Assembly (NCBI GenBank): GCA_964577295.1
Contig: CAZNYN010000005.1
Span: 1-64,000 of the forward strand
Reading direction: 5' to 3'
DNA from: CAZNYN01 sp964577295
GTDB taxonomy: Bacteria; Synergistota; Synergistia; Synergistales; Synergistaceae
DNA length: 64,000 nt
The notes under the pieces were generated by a model, which was given only the letters and a program-made list of their open reading frames with translations, was not told the origin of the DNA and searched no databases. Below are positions 25,701-33,023 of this stretch, in pieces. The position numbers were made by a program, and so were the translations under genes. Numbering within the stretch: the first letter of the stretch is position 1; every line of letters starts with the position of its first letter.

Positions 25701-25844
25701 AATATCCTTTAAAGAATCTCTTGAAACAGAGCCGCACAATGCGACGTAAAAAATTATCGCTTCTGCTTTACGCAAAGCAAAAACTAATTTTTTACCGTCA
25801 ATTTCTGCATATGAGCTGCCGATGACATGAAGCTTCATTGTCAT
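22800..25844 (-). CDS. BTAD/AAA-ATPase/TPR transcriptional regulator, copy 2
   Basis: About 1014 residues with the same order as its neighbour: winged helix (LHVIGSSYAEIDGKKL, IFWSDKKPSLASSNLRNAIYVIKS), BTAD domain (LLRLEPCDEDSILELMDIYVKT), ATPase with GEAGIGKTS and the Walker B strand VIMVFEDIHWFDTHSLQLL, and C-terminal TPR-like repeats. GGGGGAG is six bases before the ATG at 25844; the longer frame to 25949 would run into the divergent regulatory region. It is transcribed away from the molybdenum-hydroxylase/BCCT/lyase genes, across about 240 bases that contain an inverted repeat. Divergent placement makes it the best candidate regulator of that cluster. Confidence 0.85.
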   Translation of the reverse strand: MTMKLHVIGSSYAEIDGKKLVFALRKAEAIIFYVALCGSVSRDSLKDIFWSDKKPSLASSNLRNAIYVIKSMIGSHLRVTRRNAEIINFSLDIDDYLKIADPSVSVPEAVCEEPLKDVDVTNSDAFDEWLLSTREVLKNKIALSVRKRISACYDNKEVDELIASLKLLLRLEPCDEDSILELMDIYVKTERRREAVLLYKNYEESLEKEIGIEPSKRIRDYYERILPHGGNISEKVPSGEKFWCRSSELTFMRRAIIEGESFPKAIFVHGEAGIGKTSLINQALCAVDTKKTVILASKSFALGDGYPYCSWNNIMAQLGSVLEEFKIHTDSSVQSILSAAFPAFLKNRRTNYNADIALMAERNPFLIGEMISNLVAKLSLHRRVIMVFEDIHWFDTHSLQLLTTFMEEMPLPITLIISARPESSKITLNMLRNIKSVQMWKIAPLALTSFRRDEITEICSSSLSGDIFKDRGEEYFVRESEGIPLLLFEMLRALNENPSSDCTNGLGGLIMARIGELTELQKDILKILSVFGVGAEPGQVAEVLCKTVSEITPAAEGLISKNLVTEKSESGKATWHFIHDKVRVCIYESISLSKREELHAKAADVLNKTYSVRSWNPILNAMLCHHYVKSGQRVKELRQYIQELIFDITLNHDIFPVVTDKVLLSCSSPFSSREESEAKIKRTVEILEEISTRRDVSAEEYAALEASCFELAGGYHVSWGEYEKGKIYINRAIKLSEAYGFTETHIHCLKHRAYMYIQTENPEKLRLAARELIKLAKAADMMHYVATSVRFVGMSFLMSGEMNMAEKMFVHTIKLFDNLKMTGRSYTLGSLIANCYIGEIYRMRGEYSKAMSYFLYCVETTENMGLYWGRSYFLTHAANLAFDIGDYGMMAFYIDKASSFFESCQGGRCGSILYSLKAVSEAHKGRMDLAIAALSAGEIFLRSVARKEWLAAQCMAKAVVTSKMTEAERAVYPDRELISLSPQEWAQMAASLFEKCGYLRRSEWLVGNFAYAGD

Positions 25845-25961
25845 ATTAGACTCCCCCAAAAATAAGAGCTGTGTCAATTTATTATATATCATATTGTTCC
25901 CTATTGCTTTCATATCGTCAATTTTTAAAATAAATCCCTGTAACACCATATAACATCAGCA

Positions 25962-26012
25962 TTGGTCACTATTTTGACGTTTAGATGACTTAGATGGTAT
26001 ACACTTGACCAA
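25962..26012. promoter_or_regulatory. Inverted repeat in the divergent regulator/catabolic-cluster intergenic region
   Basis: TTGGTCA (25962-25968) and TGACCAA (26006-26012) are exact inverted repeats 37 bases apart, each flanked by CATTG/CAATG-like bases. The position between two divergent transcription units suits an operator bound at two half-sites. Confidence 0.35.
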
Positions 26013-26084
26013 AGACAATGATGCTAGTGAGTGAAAGTGATAAAAGGAAATGGGGGTAAGACCTTTAAAATGCTGAGGATAGAG

Positions 26085-26543
26085 ATGAAAGTCAACGGAA
26101 AGACAATGACAGGTTCTGCCGACGGAAGCACAAGGCTTATAGATATTCTCAGAGAGCAGTTCCGCATATTGAGCGTAAAAGAAGGCTGCGGAGCGGGAGA
26201 GTGCGGAGCCTGCACTGTGCTCCTGGACGGAGAGGCAGTATGCTCCTGCATTGTTCCCGCAGTAAGAGCTGACGGACATGAAATAACAACGATAGAAGGT
26301 CTTGAAAAGTCCGGAGAACTTGACGTTCTCCAACAGTCCTTCCTCGACTGCGACGCCGTTCAGTGCGGTTTCTGCACTCCGGGAATGATTTTGTCGGCAA
26401 AGGCTCTGCTGCTTAAAAACCCGGATCCCAGCCGCGAAGAGATCAGAAGAGCTCTCGCTGGCAATATATGCCGCTGCACCGGATATGTTCCCATAGTCAA
26501 CGCTGTGGAAACAGCGGCGGGACGTCTCAGAGGAGATAAGTAA
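26085..26543 (+). CDS. Molybdenum hydroxylase small subunit, two [2Fe-2S] clusters (XdhC/CoxS type)
   Basis: Electron-transfer subunit of a xanthine dehydrogenase/CO dehydrogenase-family hydroxylase. The plant-ferredoxin-like N-domain has EGCGAGECGACTVLLDGEAVCSC (C-x4-C-x2-C-x11-C) and the C-terminal helical domain has QCGFCTPGM and NICRCTGY for the second cluster. About 152 residues, the normal size. The frame is open from 26031, but GAGG is placed correctly for the ATG at 26085 (ATG 26070 is the alternative). The stop overlaps the next start as TAATG. First gene of a cluster reading through FAD subunit, Mo subunit, BCCT transporter and lyase. Confidence 0.93.
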   Translation: MKVNGKTMTGSADGSTRLIDILREQFRILSVKEGCGAGECGACTVLLDGEAVCSCIVPAVRADGHEITTIEGLEKSGELDVLQQSFLDCDAVQCGFCTPGMILSAKALLLKNPDPSREEIRRALAGNICRCTGYVPIVNAVETAAGRLRGDK

Positions 26544-27406
26544 TGGCCTGGATAGAAAGACCTAAAAGCATAAAGGAGCTATGCGCAATAGTCAAAGACA
26601 TTCCGCGCTCCCAAAGAGACTTCCTCGCAGGCGGAACTGACTGGATGGTAAAAAAGAGCAAAGAGCTCCGCTCGGATTTTACCGTTGTAGATATGTCAAA
26701 TGTGAGAGAGCTTTACGGCATAGATGTTACGGATAAATATCTGCGAATAGGAGCAATGCAGACAATGACATCTATACATACTTCCGAGCATGTAAAAAAA
26801 TACGCTTCCGCTCTCTATGACGCGGCTTACTTCATGGGCTCGGTACAGATAAGAAACATGGCTACACTGGGGGGAAATGTGGCTAACGCCTCTCCCGCGG
26901 CAGATACGCCGCCCGCTCTTGCCTCGCTTGAGACAATAGTTGTCGCAGCCTCCCCCGAAGGAGAGAGACGCTGTTCTATCGAAGAGATAATCCTCAATTC
27001 GGGCAAGTCGGCTCTCGGCTGCGATGAGTTTATAAAATGTTTTGAGATTCCCATTTCGAAAAATCGCTTCTCGGCTTTCAAAAAAATTGGGAGCAGATCT
27101 GAGATGAGCATAGCGCGTCTCAATATGGCGATATCGGCGGAGTACGATAAATCCCATTTTGCCTCCGTACGTCTATATATCGGAACTCTCGGACACCCAG
27201 CACAGGGGTGCGCACACTCTGAAGCTGCCATTGAAAAGGGCGGAGAGTCATGCCTTGACATGCTGAAAAAGGCACTTGCCGATTTTACTGAAGCAAAGAT
27301 ACCGGGGCGCGCCACCCTACCATACAAGAGATCAGCGATACAGGCTCTCGGAGAGGACACTTTCTCACTGCTTGAGAGCAGGGCGAAGGGAGGTTACGCA
27401 ATATAA
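26543..27406 (+). CDS. Molybdenum hydroxylase FAD-binding medium subunit
   Basis: A 287-residue flavin subunit that passes electrons from the iron-sulfur subunit to an acceptor. DFLAGGTDWMV is the FAD pyrophosphate loop, and NMATLGGNVANASPAADTPPAL is the second FAD motif. The C-terminal CO-dehydrogenase flavoprotein domain follows (SAFKKIGSRSEMSIARLNMAI). Both junctions with neighbouring subunits are TAATG overlaps, showing a tightly coupled three-subunit operon. Confidence 0.93.
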   Translation: MAWIERPKSIKELCAIVKDIPRSQRDFLAGGTDWMVKKSKELRSDFTVVDMSNVRELYGIDVTDKYLRIGAMQTMTSIHTSEHVKKYASALYDAAYFMGSVQIRNMATLGGNVANASPAADTPPALASLETIVVAASPEGERRCSIEEIILNSGKSALGCDEFIKCFEIPISKNRFSAFKKIGSRSEMSIARLNMAISAEYDKSHFASVRLYIGTLGHPAQGCAHSEAAIEKGGESCLDMLKKALADFTEAKIPGRATLPYKRSAIQALGEDTFSLLESRAKGGYAI

Positions 27407-29667
27407 TGCCGTCGCAGACAGAAGAAAAAAGAGATTACAAATATGTTGGGCGAAGCACTCCGAGACAGGACGGGCCTGACAAAGTAAGAGGGCGCTTTCG
27501 TTATCTTTCCGACGAGATACCGTCGGACGCTCTTACCGCCGTTCCGCTTCTGAGCCCCCATGCGAACGCAATCGTAAAGTCAATAGACATATCCGAAGCT
27601 GTTAAGACAGAGGGTGTTTGCGTTCTCACTTACAAAGACGCTCCGGAAAACAAATACAACAGCGGAGAATGGTTCCCGGGGCAGAACGACCATCCCGACG
27701 AGAGAGTTCTGACAAATCATGCACGCCACGTAGGAGACAGAATAGCCCTTGTGCTTGCCGATGACGAAAAGAGCGCGAGAAAGGCCCTTGCGCTGATAAA
27801 GACAGAGTACGAGGTGCTGCCTGCCGTAACAGAACTTGAAAGCGCGGCGGCAAGCGCCTCTCTCATCCACGAAGACGGAATGAATGATTTTAAGGGACAG
27901 CTTGTGTACGGAGATGCGGACAAGGCGTTTGCAGAGGCGGCTCATGTTGAAAAAGACACGATATACACTCCGAAAATCCACCATGCCGCAATGGAAACTC
28001 ACTGTGTCCTCGCAATTCCCAGAGCAAGAGGAGTAATAGAGGTTCAGACCCCGTGCCAGATAATCTTCGGTGTTCAGCACAACATAGCTCAGGTGCTGGG
28101 ACTGCCCCTTTCAAAGATAAAAGTCGTCAAGGCCAACATGGGGGGAACATTCGGAGGCAAACAGGAAGTTGTCTTTGAAGCTCTGGCTGCATGGGCAGCA
28201 CTTAAACTCGGAAGAGCGGTATTTATAAATACCGACAGAAAAGAGACAATGCTGTCGACAAGGACAAGAGCCGCAGTTCTCGGAACTGTCGAGACAGCTC
28301 TTGATAAGGACAACATAATAACTGCACGCCGTTATAAGATAATAGCCGATGCCGGAGCATACCTGACCGGGACAAAAAAAGTTATGATGGCTATGGCTAA
28401 GAAACTTCCGCGCCTATACCGTATTCCGGCTCTGGAGTACAAGGGCAGCACTGTAAGAACTACTACAACACCGGCGGGAGCATGCCGCGGCTACGGTTCG
28501 CCCCAGATTCACACCATAACGGAAATTCATACCGACCTTCTCTGCACAAGACTTGGACTTGACCCTGTCAGCTTTAGGCTGAAAAATTTGCTCGGAGAAT
28601 TTGAAGAAGACAGGTCAGGTGCTTCCAATATAGGCAAAGCACGTGTCATAGAGTGTCTTGAAAGAGGCGCCCGCGCTTTTGAGTGGGAGATGAGAAAAAA
28701 ACCCGTGCGACACGGAAGATACATTACCGCCTCCGGCTTCGCCTGCTGCACCCACGGTAACGGCTACACAAAGACTATATACCATGATGTCACACACATG
28801 TCGCTGCGCATACTTGAAGACGGCTCCATAGTGTTAAGAACAGCCCTGCACGAGCTGGGCAATGGGACTCTGACGGCTATGGCTCAGATAGTGGCTGAGG
28901 TTACGGGAGTGGACGTATCTAAAATAACTGTCACAGAAGGTGACACGCAATACTCATCCTACGACTCGGGCTGCCAGGCCAGCCGTGTTATATACGTCTG
29001 CGGAGAGTGCGCAAGGATGGCTGCGGAAAGTGCTGCCGAGCTGCTTTGCAGTGAAGCCTCTAAACTATTTGACGCGCCTGCCGTCTTAAAAGACGGAGCT
29101 CTTTACTGCGGAGGCAGAAGAATTGAAATAGCGGACGCGGCGCGTGAGATACTCTGCAAAAACAGAGTAACTCTGGACGTCAGCATAGAGCACAGACCTG
29201 ATATGAACCCGGCTTCTTTCGGAGCCCACTTCGCCGAAGTTGAAGTCGACACTCTCACAGGGCTTGTCAGAGTCACAAAATATCTTGCCGTTCACGACAT
29301 AGGACAGGCTGTTAACAGATGCTTTGTCGAAGGTCAGATATACGGAGGAGTTCAGATGGGGATAGGCATGGCCCTGACGGAAGAACTGGCTTTTGACAGA
29401 GATGGGAGACCAAGTGCCTCGAACTTTGACAAGTACCACATGATAAACGCACCGGACATGCCCGAAGTGGAGATAATGCTCATCGAAGATCAGGAACCGG
29501 GAGGCCCCTTCGGAGCTAAGAGCATAGGAGAGATATGCACAGTTCCTGTATCCGCCGCTGTTGTAAACGCGGTGAACAGGGCACTAGGCTCATCTATGAC
29601 GTACCTGCCTCTCACACCGGCTAAAGTAGTATCTGCGGCAAATAACAGGTTTACAAAGAGTGAATAA
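27406..29667 (+). CDS. Molybdenum hydroxylase catalytic (molybdopterin) subunit
   Basis: A 753-residue catalytic subunit of the xanthine dehydrogenase family, hydroxylating a carbon next to nitrogen in a heterocycle or an aldehyde with water as oxygen donor. Visible signatures: VGRSTPRQDGPDKVRGRF at the N-terminus, KANMGGTFGGKQE (molybdopterin binding), TPAGACRGYGSPQ, LHELGNGT, and GGPFGAKSIGEICTVP, which contains the catalytic Glu. Substrate cannot be named. Because it is cotranscribed toward a BCCT transporter and an ergothionase-like lyase, an imidazole or thio-imidazole compound is a reasonable hypothesis; purines or nicotinate-like compounds are the conventional alternatives. Confidence 0.93.
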   Translation: MPSQTEEKRDYKYVGRSTPRQDGPDKVRGRFRYLSDEIPSDALTAVPLLSPHANAIVKSIDISEAVKTEGVCVLTYKDAPENKYNSGEWFPGQNDHPDERVLTNHARHVGDRIALVLADDEKSARKALALIKTEYEVLPAVTELESAAASASLIHEDGMNDFKGQLVYGDADKAFAEAAHVEKDTIYTPKIHHAAMETHCVLAIPRARGVIEVQTPCQIIFGVQHNIAQVLGLPLSKIKVVKANMGGTFGGKQEVVFEALAAWAALKLGRAVFINTDRKETMLSTRTRAAVLGTVETALDKDNIITARRYKIIADAGAYLTGTKKVMMAMAKKLPRLYRIPALEYKGSTVRTTTTPAGACRGYGSPQIHTITEIHTDLLCTRLGLDPVSFRLKNLLGEFEEDRSGASNIGKARVIECLERGARAFEWEMRKKPVRHGRYITASGFACCTHGNGYTKTIYHDVTHMSLRILEDGSIVLRTALHELGNGTLTAMAQIVAEVTGVDVSKITVTEGDTQYSSYDSGCQASRVIYVCGECARMAAESAAELLCSEASKLFDAPAVLKDGALYCGGRRIEIADAAREILCKNRVTLDVSIEHRPDMNPASFGAHFAEVEVDTLTGLVRVTKYLAVHDIGQAVNRCFVEGQIYGGVQMGIGMALTEELAFDRDGRPSASNFDKYHMINAPDMPEVEIMLIEDQEPGGPFGAKSIGEICTVPVSAAVVNAVNRALGSSMTYLPLTPAKVVSAANNRFTKSE

Positions 29668-29733
29668 CAACTCTTGGTAATAGAGCAATACCGCAAGCAT
29701 GGGGTTTATCTTTATCTCTAAGGAGGAAGAAAA

Positions 29734-31305
29734 GTGGGTATTCAGGAAAACAAATCCGCAGCTGAAACGAAAAAAGGCATGAGGTGGGAAGTATTTCTCC
29801 CCGCCTATCTGGTAATCGCGATTGCGGCTGCAGTCGGGATCTTCAACAAGGACGCCTTGACAAAGGCGAGCAACAGCTTTTTCTTCTGGTCACTGGACAG
29901 CTTCGGCTGGCTCTTCCAGCTCTCTATTATGGCGTGCTTTGTGCTCGTAGCAGTAGTCACATTCACAAAACTTGGCAATATGAGGATAGGCGGCAAGGAC
30001 GCAAAACCAAAGTACAGCTTCTGGACATGGTTCGCAATGACGCTGACAGGAGGAATAGCGACAGGAATTGTCACATGGGGCGTCAACGAACCTCTCATCT
30101 ATTACGGCAACGTATGGGGAGAGCTGAACCAGCTCGGCATAGCACCCAACACACACAAAGCGGCAATATTTGCCATAGCAAGAACATATTACAACTGGAC
30201 ATTTGTACCATATGCAATATACGCTCTCTGCGGCCTTCTTGTAGCTTATACATACTACCACAAGAAGGAGAGCCTTACTGTCACAGCAACACTAAAGCCG
30301 CTTTTCGGCAGCAGAGTAACCTCCCCCTTATGCTCTGCAATAGTTGACACTCTCTCCATGCTCGCTCTGACAATAGGCCTTGCGACAGGTCTTACGATGT
30401 GCATAACACTCGTTATGTCAGGCTTAAAGGGCGGCTACGGAGTTACCGAAAGCCTTCCCCTCTTCATAGCGATAGGAGCTTTCATCATATTCTCATTTAC
30501 ATGCTCAAGCTACGTCGGCATGGACAAAGGACTCAAAATCATAGGCAATCTAAACGCGTGGTTCTACTACGGACTTCTCATACTCCTTCTGGTAACAGGC
30601 CCCACAATCTTTATATTAAGACTGGGAACGGCAGGCATTGCGGAGTGGATGCATAACTTCTGGATTTGGGGACTTGACCCGATAGACATAGGCGGCGAGG
30701 CTTTGACACGCTCATGGACACTGTTCGACTTCGCATTCTGGGTCGGATTCGCACCTGTCACGGGAATATTCCTAGCTCTTCTCTCCTACGGAAGGACAAT
30801 ACGCGAATATATGATAGTCAACTGGATTCTGCCATCGGTATTCGGCATTATATGGTTCGCAATTTGGGGCGGCAGCGCTATAAACATGCAGATGACAGGC
30901 ACGGCTGACCTTGTCGGAGCACTGAACAGCGGAGGCGCAATAGCGGCTCTCTGGGCATTCCTCAAAAACCTCCCCTTCGGACTCGGAGTCATTGTTATAC
31001 CGATTAACATCCTTGTTATACTGGCATCTTTCATCACATGCGCCGACGCTACACTTACAAATATCGGATCAATGTGCGTAAGAGATGTTCCGATCGGAAC
31101 AGAGCCTCCCGCAAAGATAAAAATACTTTGGGGCATATCTGTAGGAATCATAGCCATTATCATGGCTGCATACGGAGGCGGAGCTCAGGGTGTTGACGGA
31201 GTAAAAGCTTTGGCGGCTGCTGCTGGATTCGTAGTCCTCTTCATATTTGTCGTGCAGATAATAGCTTTTATCAAAGTATTCTTCATCGACAAAATAGTGG
31301 AATAG
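29734..31305 (+). CDS. BCCT family transporter (betaine/carnitine/choline type)
   Basis: A 523-residue transporter with twelve hydrophobic segments. It has the BCCT signature in TM8: WTLFDFAFWVGFAP followed by GIFLALLSYGRTIREYM, and an amphipathic GTATGIVTWGVNEP-like TM3 (here GGIATGIVTWGVNEPLIYY). BCCT proteins carry quaternary ammonium compounds such as glycine betaine, choline and carnitine. The aromatic box (YWAWW in CaiT/BetP) is changed to DFAFW, pointing to a different substrate. GTG start with AAGGAGG eight bases before. Located between the Mo hydroxylase and the MIO-less lyase, it would suit import of a trimethylammonium amino acid such as ergothioneine or hercynine. Confidence 0.9.
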   Translation: MGIQENKSAAETKKGMRWEVFLPAYLVIAIAAAVGIFNKDALTKASNSFFFWSLDSFGWLFQLSIMACFVLVAVVTFTKLGNMRIGGKDAKPKYSFWTWFAMTLTGGIATGIVTWGVNEPLIYYGNVWGELNQLGIAPNTHKAAIFAIARTYYNWTFVPYAIYALCGLLVAYTYYHKKESLTVTATLKPLFGSRVTSPLCSAIVDTLSMLALTIGLATGLTMCITLVMSGLKGGYGVTESLPLFIAIGAFIIFSFTCSSYVGMDKGLKIIGNLNAWFYYGLLILLLVTGPTIFILRLGTAGIAEWMHNFWIWGLDPIDIGGEALTRSWTLFDFAFWVGFAPVTGIFLALLSYGRTIREYMIVNWILPSVFGIIWFAIWGGSAINMQMTGTADLVGALNSGGAIAALWAFLKNLPFGLGVIVIPINILVILASFITCADATLTNIGSMCVRDVPIGTEPPAKIKILWGISVGIIAIIMAAYGGGAQGVDGVKALAAAAGFVVLFIFVVQIIAFIKVFFIDKIVE

Positions 31306-31320
31306 CTCATAACTTATAAT

Positions 31321-31349
31321 AGGTCAAAGAGGGCAATCCTCTTTGACCT
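31321..31349 (+). other. Intercistronic hairpin between BCCT and lyase genes
   Basis: AGGTCAAAGAGG and CCTCTTTGACCT form a 12-base stem with a five-base loop, but no T-run follows. It could stabilise the upstream message, partly terminate, or tune expression of the lyase. Confidence 0.6.
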
Positions 31350-31373
31350 TCTAAATAATACGGAGGTACTCTT

Positions 31374-32882
31374 ATGAAAATTCTTCTGACGGGAAATGAC
31401 CTAACTCTTGACAGCCTCTGGTCCATAGCAGAGGAAGGGGCGGAAGTTGAGATATCCGCCGAAGCAGACGCAAGGCTTGAGGCTTCGCGGAAACTCGTAT
31501 ATGACCTTGTCGATGACGATGTGCCCGTATACGGTTTCAACACCGGAGTCGGCTGGAATAAAGACCACAAAATAGCAAAAGAATTTTTTGAGGATTTTAA
31601 TAAAAAACTTATCTACTCCCATTCATTGGGAATAGGTCCCGAAGCATCCGAACAGGAAGTTCGGGCTATGATGGCAATACGCTTAAACTGCCTGCTGCAA
31701 GGCTACACAGGCATACAGCCGGCAGTGGCGCGCCGCTATGCCGACTTTCTCAATCTAAAAATTCATCCTGTAGTCCCGGAAAGAAGTTCCATAGGCGAAG
31801 GCGATATAACTGTACTTTCTCACATCGGCCTTGCCATGATAGGCGAGAGCGAGGTTATTTTTAAAGGAGAGAAAATGTCCTCTGCCGACGCTCACAAAAA
31901 AGCAGGAATAGAGCCTGTTACACTAGGCCCGAAAGACGGTCTTGCGATAGTCAGCAGCAGCGCCTTCTCCGCAGGACAGGGAGCCCTTGTACTAAAAGAG
32001 CTGAAAGACTTAGCAGATATAGGAGACCTCATCTACGGAGTGTCGCTTGAAGGGCTGAACGGCAACACATCTCCCCTTGACCCGTCGGGATTGGCCCCGC
32101 GCAGGCTTGAGGGACAGCAGAAAAGCGCGGCTAACACAAGGAGACACATTGAAGGAAGCTACATCTATCAGCCCGACCCGGAAAAGCCGGTACAAGACCC
32201 TCTCTGCTACAGGAGCGGAGCTTACATCAACGGAAGCCTGCGCGACGCCATAGACTACGCTGAAAAATATCTTTTGATACAGATGAATACAACAGACGAC
32301 AACCCCTGCGTCCTTATCGATGAAAGGCGTATGATATCAGTCTCCAATTTTGAAACAACATCTTTGGCGACAGCGTTTGAACTGTTATCGATAGTCCTCT
32401 GCCACGTATCAAGAATGTCATGCTACAGAATGATAAAACTTGCGAACCCCGAACTTACAAAGCTGGCGAGATTCTTAAGCCACGACGGAGGAAAGTCACA
32501 CTGCTTCGGCGCTTTCCAAAAGTCATTCACATACATGGACACGGAGATACGCCACCTTGCGAACCCATGCTCACCGGACTTCATGGCAGTGGCCGGAGCT
32601 ATAGAAGACCATGCAAACAACACGCCTCTTGCCGTGCAGAAACTGAGAAAAGCCGTCGATAACATGAAATACATATACGGCATGGAAATGATACATTCCT
32701 GCCAGGCTATCAGGCTCAGAAAGCGTAACTCAGACATTCCTCTCGGCAAAGGCACGTCAAAAGCTTTTGAGAAATTCTGCGAAATTATCCCCCTCTACGA
32801 AAACGACAGACCGATATCACCCGATATCAGGAAAGCTTACGAGTTTGTCAAAAGCGGAGCATTGCTTGAAATAACAAAGTAG
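31374..32882 (+). CDS. Aromatic amino acid lyase homologue lacking the MIO triad; ergothionase-like trimethylamine-lyase candidate
   Basis: A 502-residue member of the histidine/phenylalanine ammonia-lyase superfamily: VYGFNTGVG (Tyr53), LIYSHSLGIGP, LGPKDGLAI, QDPLCYRSGAYINGSLRD and GAIEDHANN (Glu411) follow the HAL order. The key difference is at 139-150. Canonical GSVGASGDLAPLAH is SIGEGDITVLSH here, one residue shorter, so the Ala-Ser-Gly that cyclises to MIO is absent. The HAL Asn-Gly-Thr (Asn195) is SSS, the Tyr280 position is Leu, and a Lys (383, AFQKSF) lies where HALs have Gln-Tyr. MIO-free members of this fold include ergothionase, which eliminates trimethylamine from ergothioneine. 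CGGAGG precedes the ATG. The adjacent BCCT gene supports a betaine substrate. Calling it hutH would be unsafe. Confidence 0.75.
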   Translation: MKILLTGNDLTLDSLWSIAEEGAEVEISAEADARLEASRKLVYDLVDDDVPVYGFNTGVGWNKDHKIAKEFFEDFNKKLIYSHSLGIGPEASEQEVRAMMAIRLNCLLQGYTGIQPAVARRYADFLNLKIHPVVPERSSIGEGDITVLSHIGLAMIGESEVIFKGEKMSSADAHKKAGIEPVTLGPKDGLAIVSSSAFSAGQGALVLKELKDLADIGDLIYGVSLEGLNGNTSPLDPSGLAPRRLEGQQKSAANTRRHIEGSYIYQPDPEKPVQDPLCYRSGAYINGSLRDAIDYAEKYLLIQMNTTDDNPCVLIDERRMISVSNFETTSLATAFELLSIVLCHVSRMSCYRMIKLANPELTKLARFLSHDGGKSHCFGAFQKSFTYMDTEIRHLANPCSPDFMAVAGAIEDHANNTPLAVQKLRKAVDNMKYIYGMEMIHSCQAIRLRKRNSDIPLGKGTSKAFEKFCEIIPLYENDRPISPDIRKAYEFVKSGALLEITK

Positions 32883-32905
32883 ATAACACTAAGCCGTTAT
32901 CTGAG

Positions 32906-32967
32906 AGATGAGAAGAATCGGCGGTTTTGCAAATGTAGGACATCTGCAAAACCGCCGATTGACATCT
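32906..32967. repeat. Long perfect hairpin between convergent genes
   Basis: A 16-base perfect stem (AATCGGCGGTTTTGCA and its complement, 32916-32931/32945-32960), extended inward by AATGT/ACATC-like pairing and outward by AGATG/CATCT. A further GAGAAGAA/TTCTTCTC pair flanks part of it. No T-run follows in either direction. It lies between the 3' ends of the lyase and beta-propeller genes, so it may act as a shared transcription stop or be a palindromic repeat. Confidence 0.6.
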
Positions 32968-33023
32968 AAGCGAGAAAGTTCTTCTCAGCTTGGGGCAAAC
33001 ACATAAACAGCATTCAGGTAAGG

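Noticed and set aside
29734..31305. Glycine betaine osmoprotectant uptake as the role of the BCCT gene
   Set aside because: Possible in isolation, but the altered aromatic box and position between two catabolic enzymes make a nutritional role more likely.
31374..32882. Ordinary histidine ammonia-lyase (hutH)
   Set aside because: The Ala-Ser-Gly MIO triad is absent and several histidine-lyase active-site residues differ, so the standard name would imply a reaction the protein probably does not catalyse.
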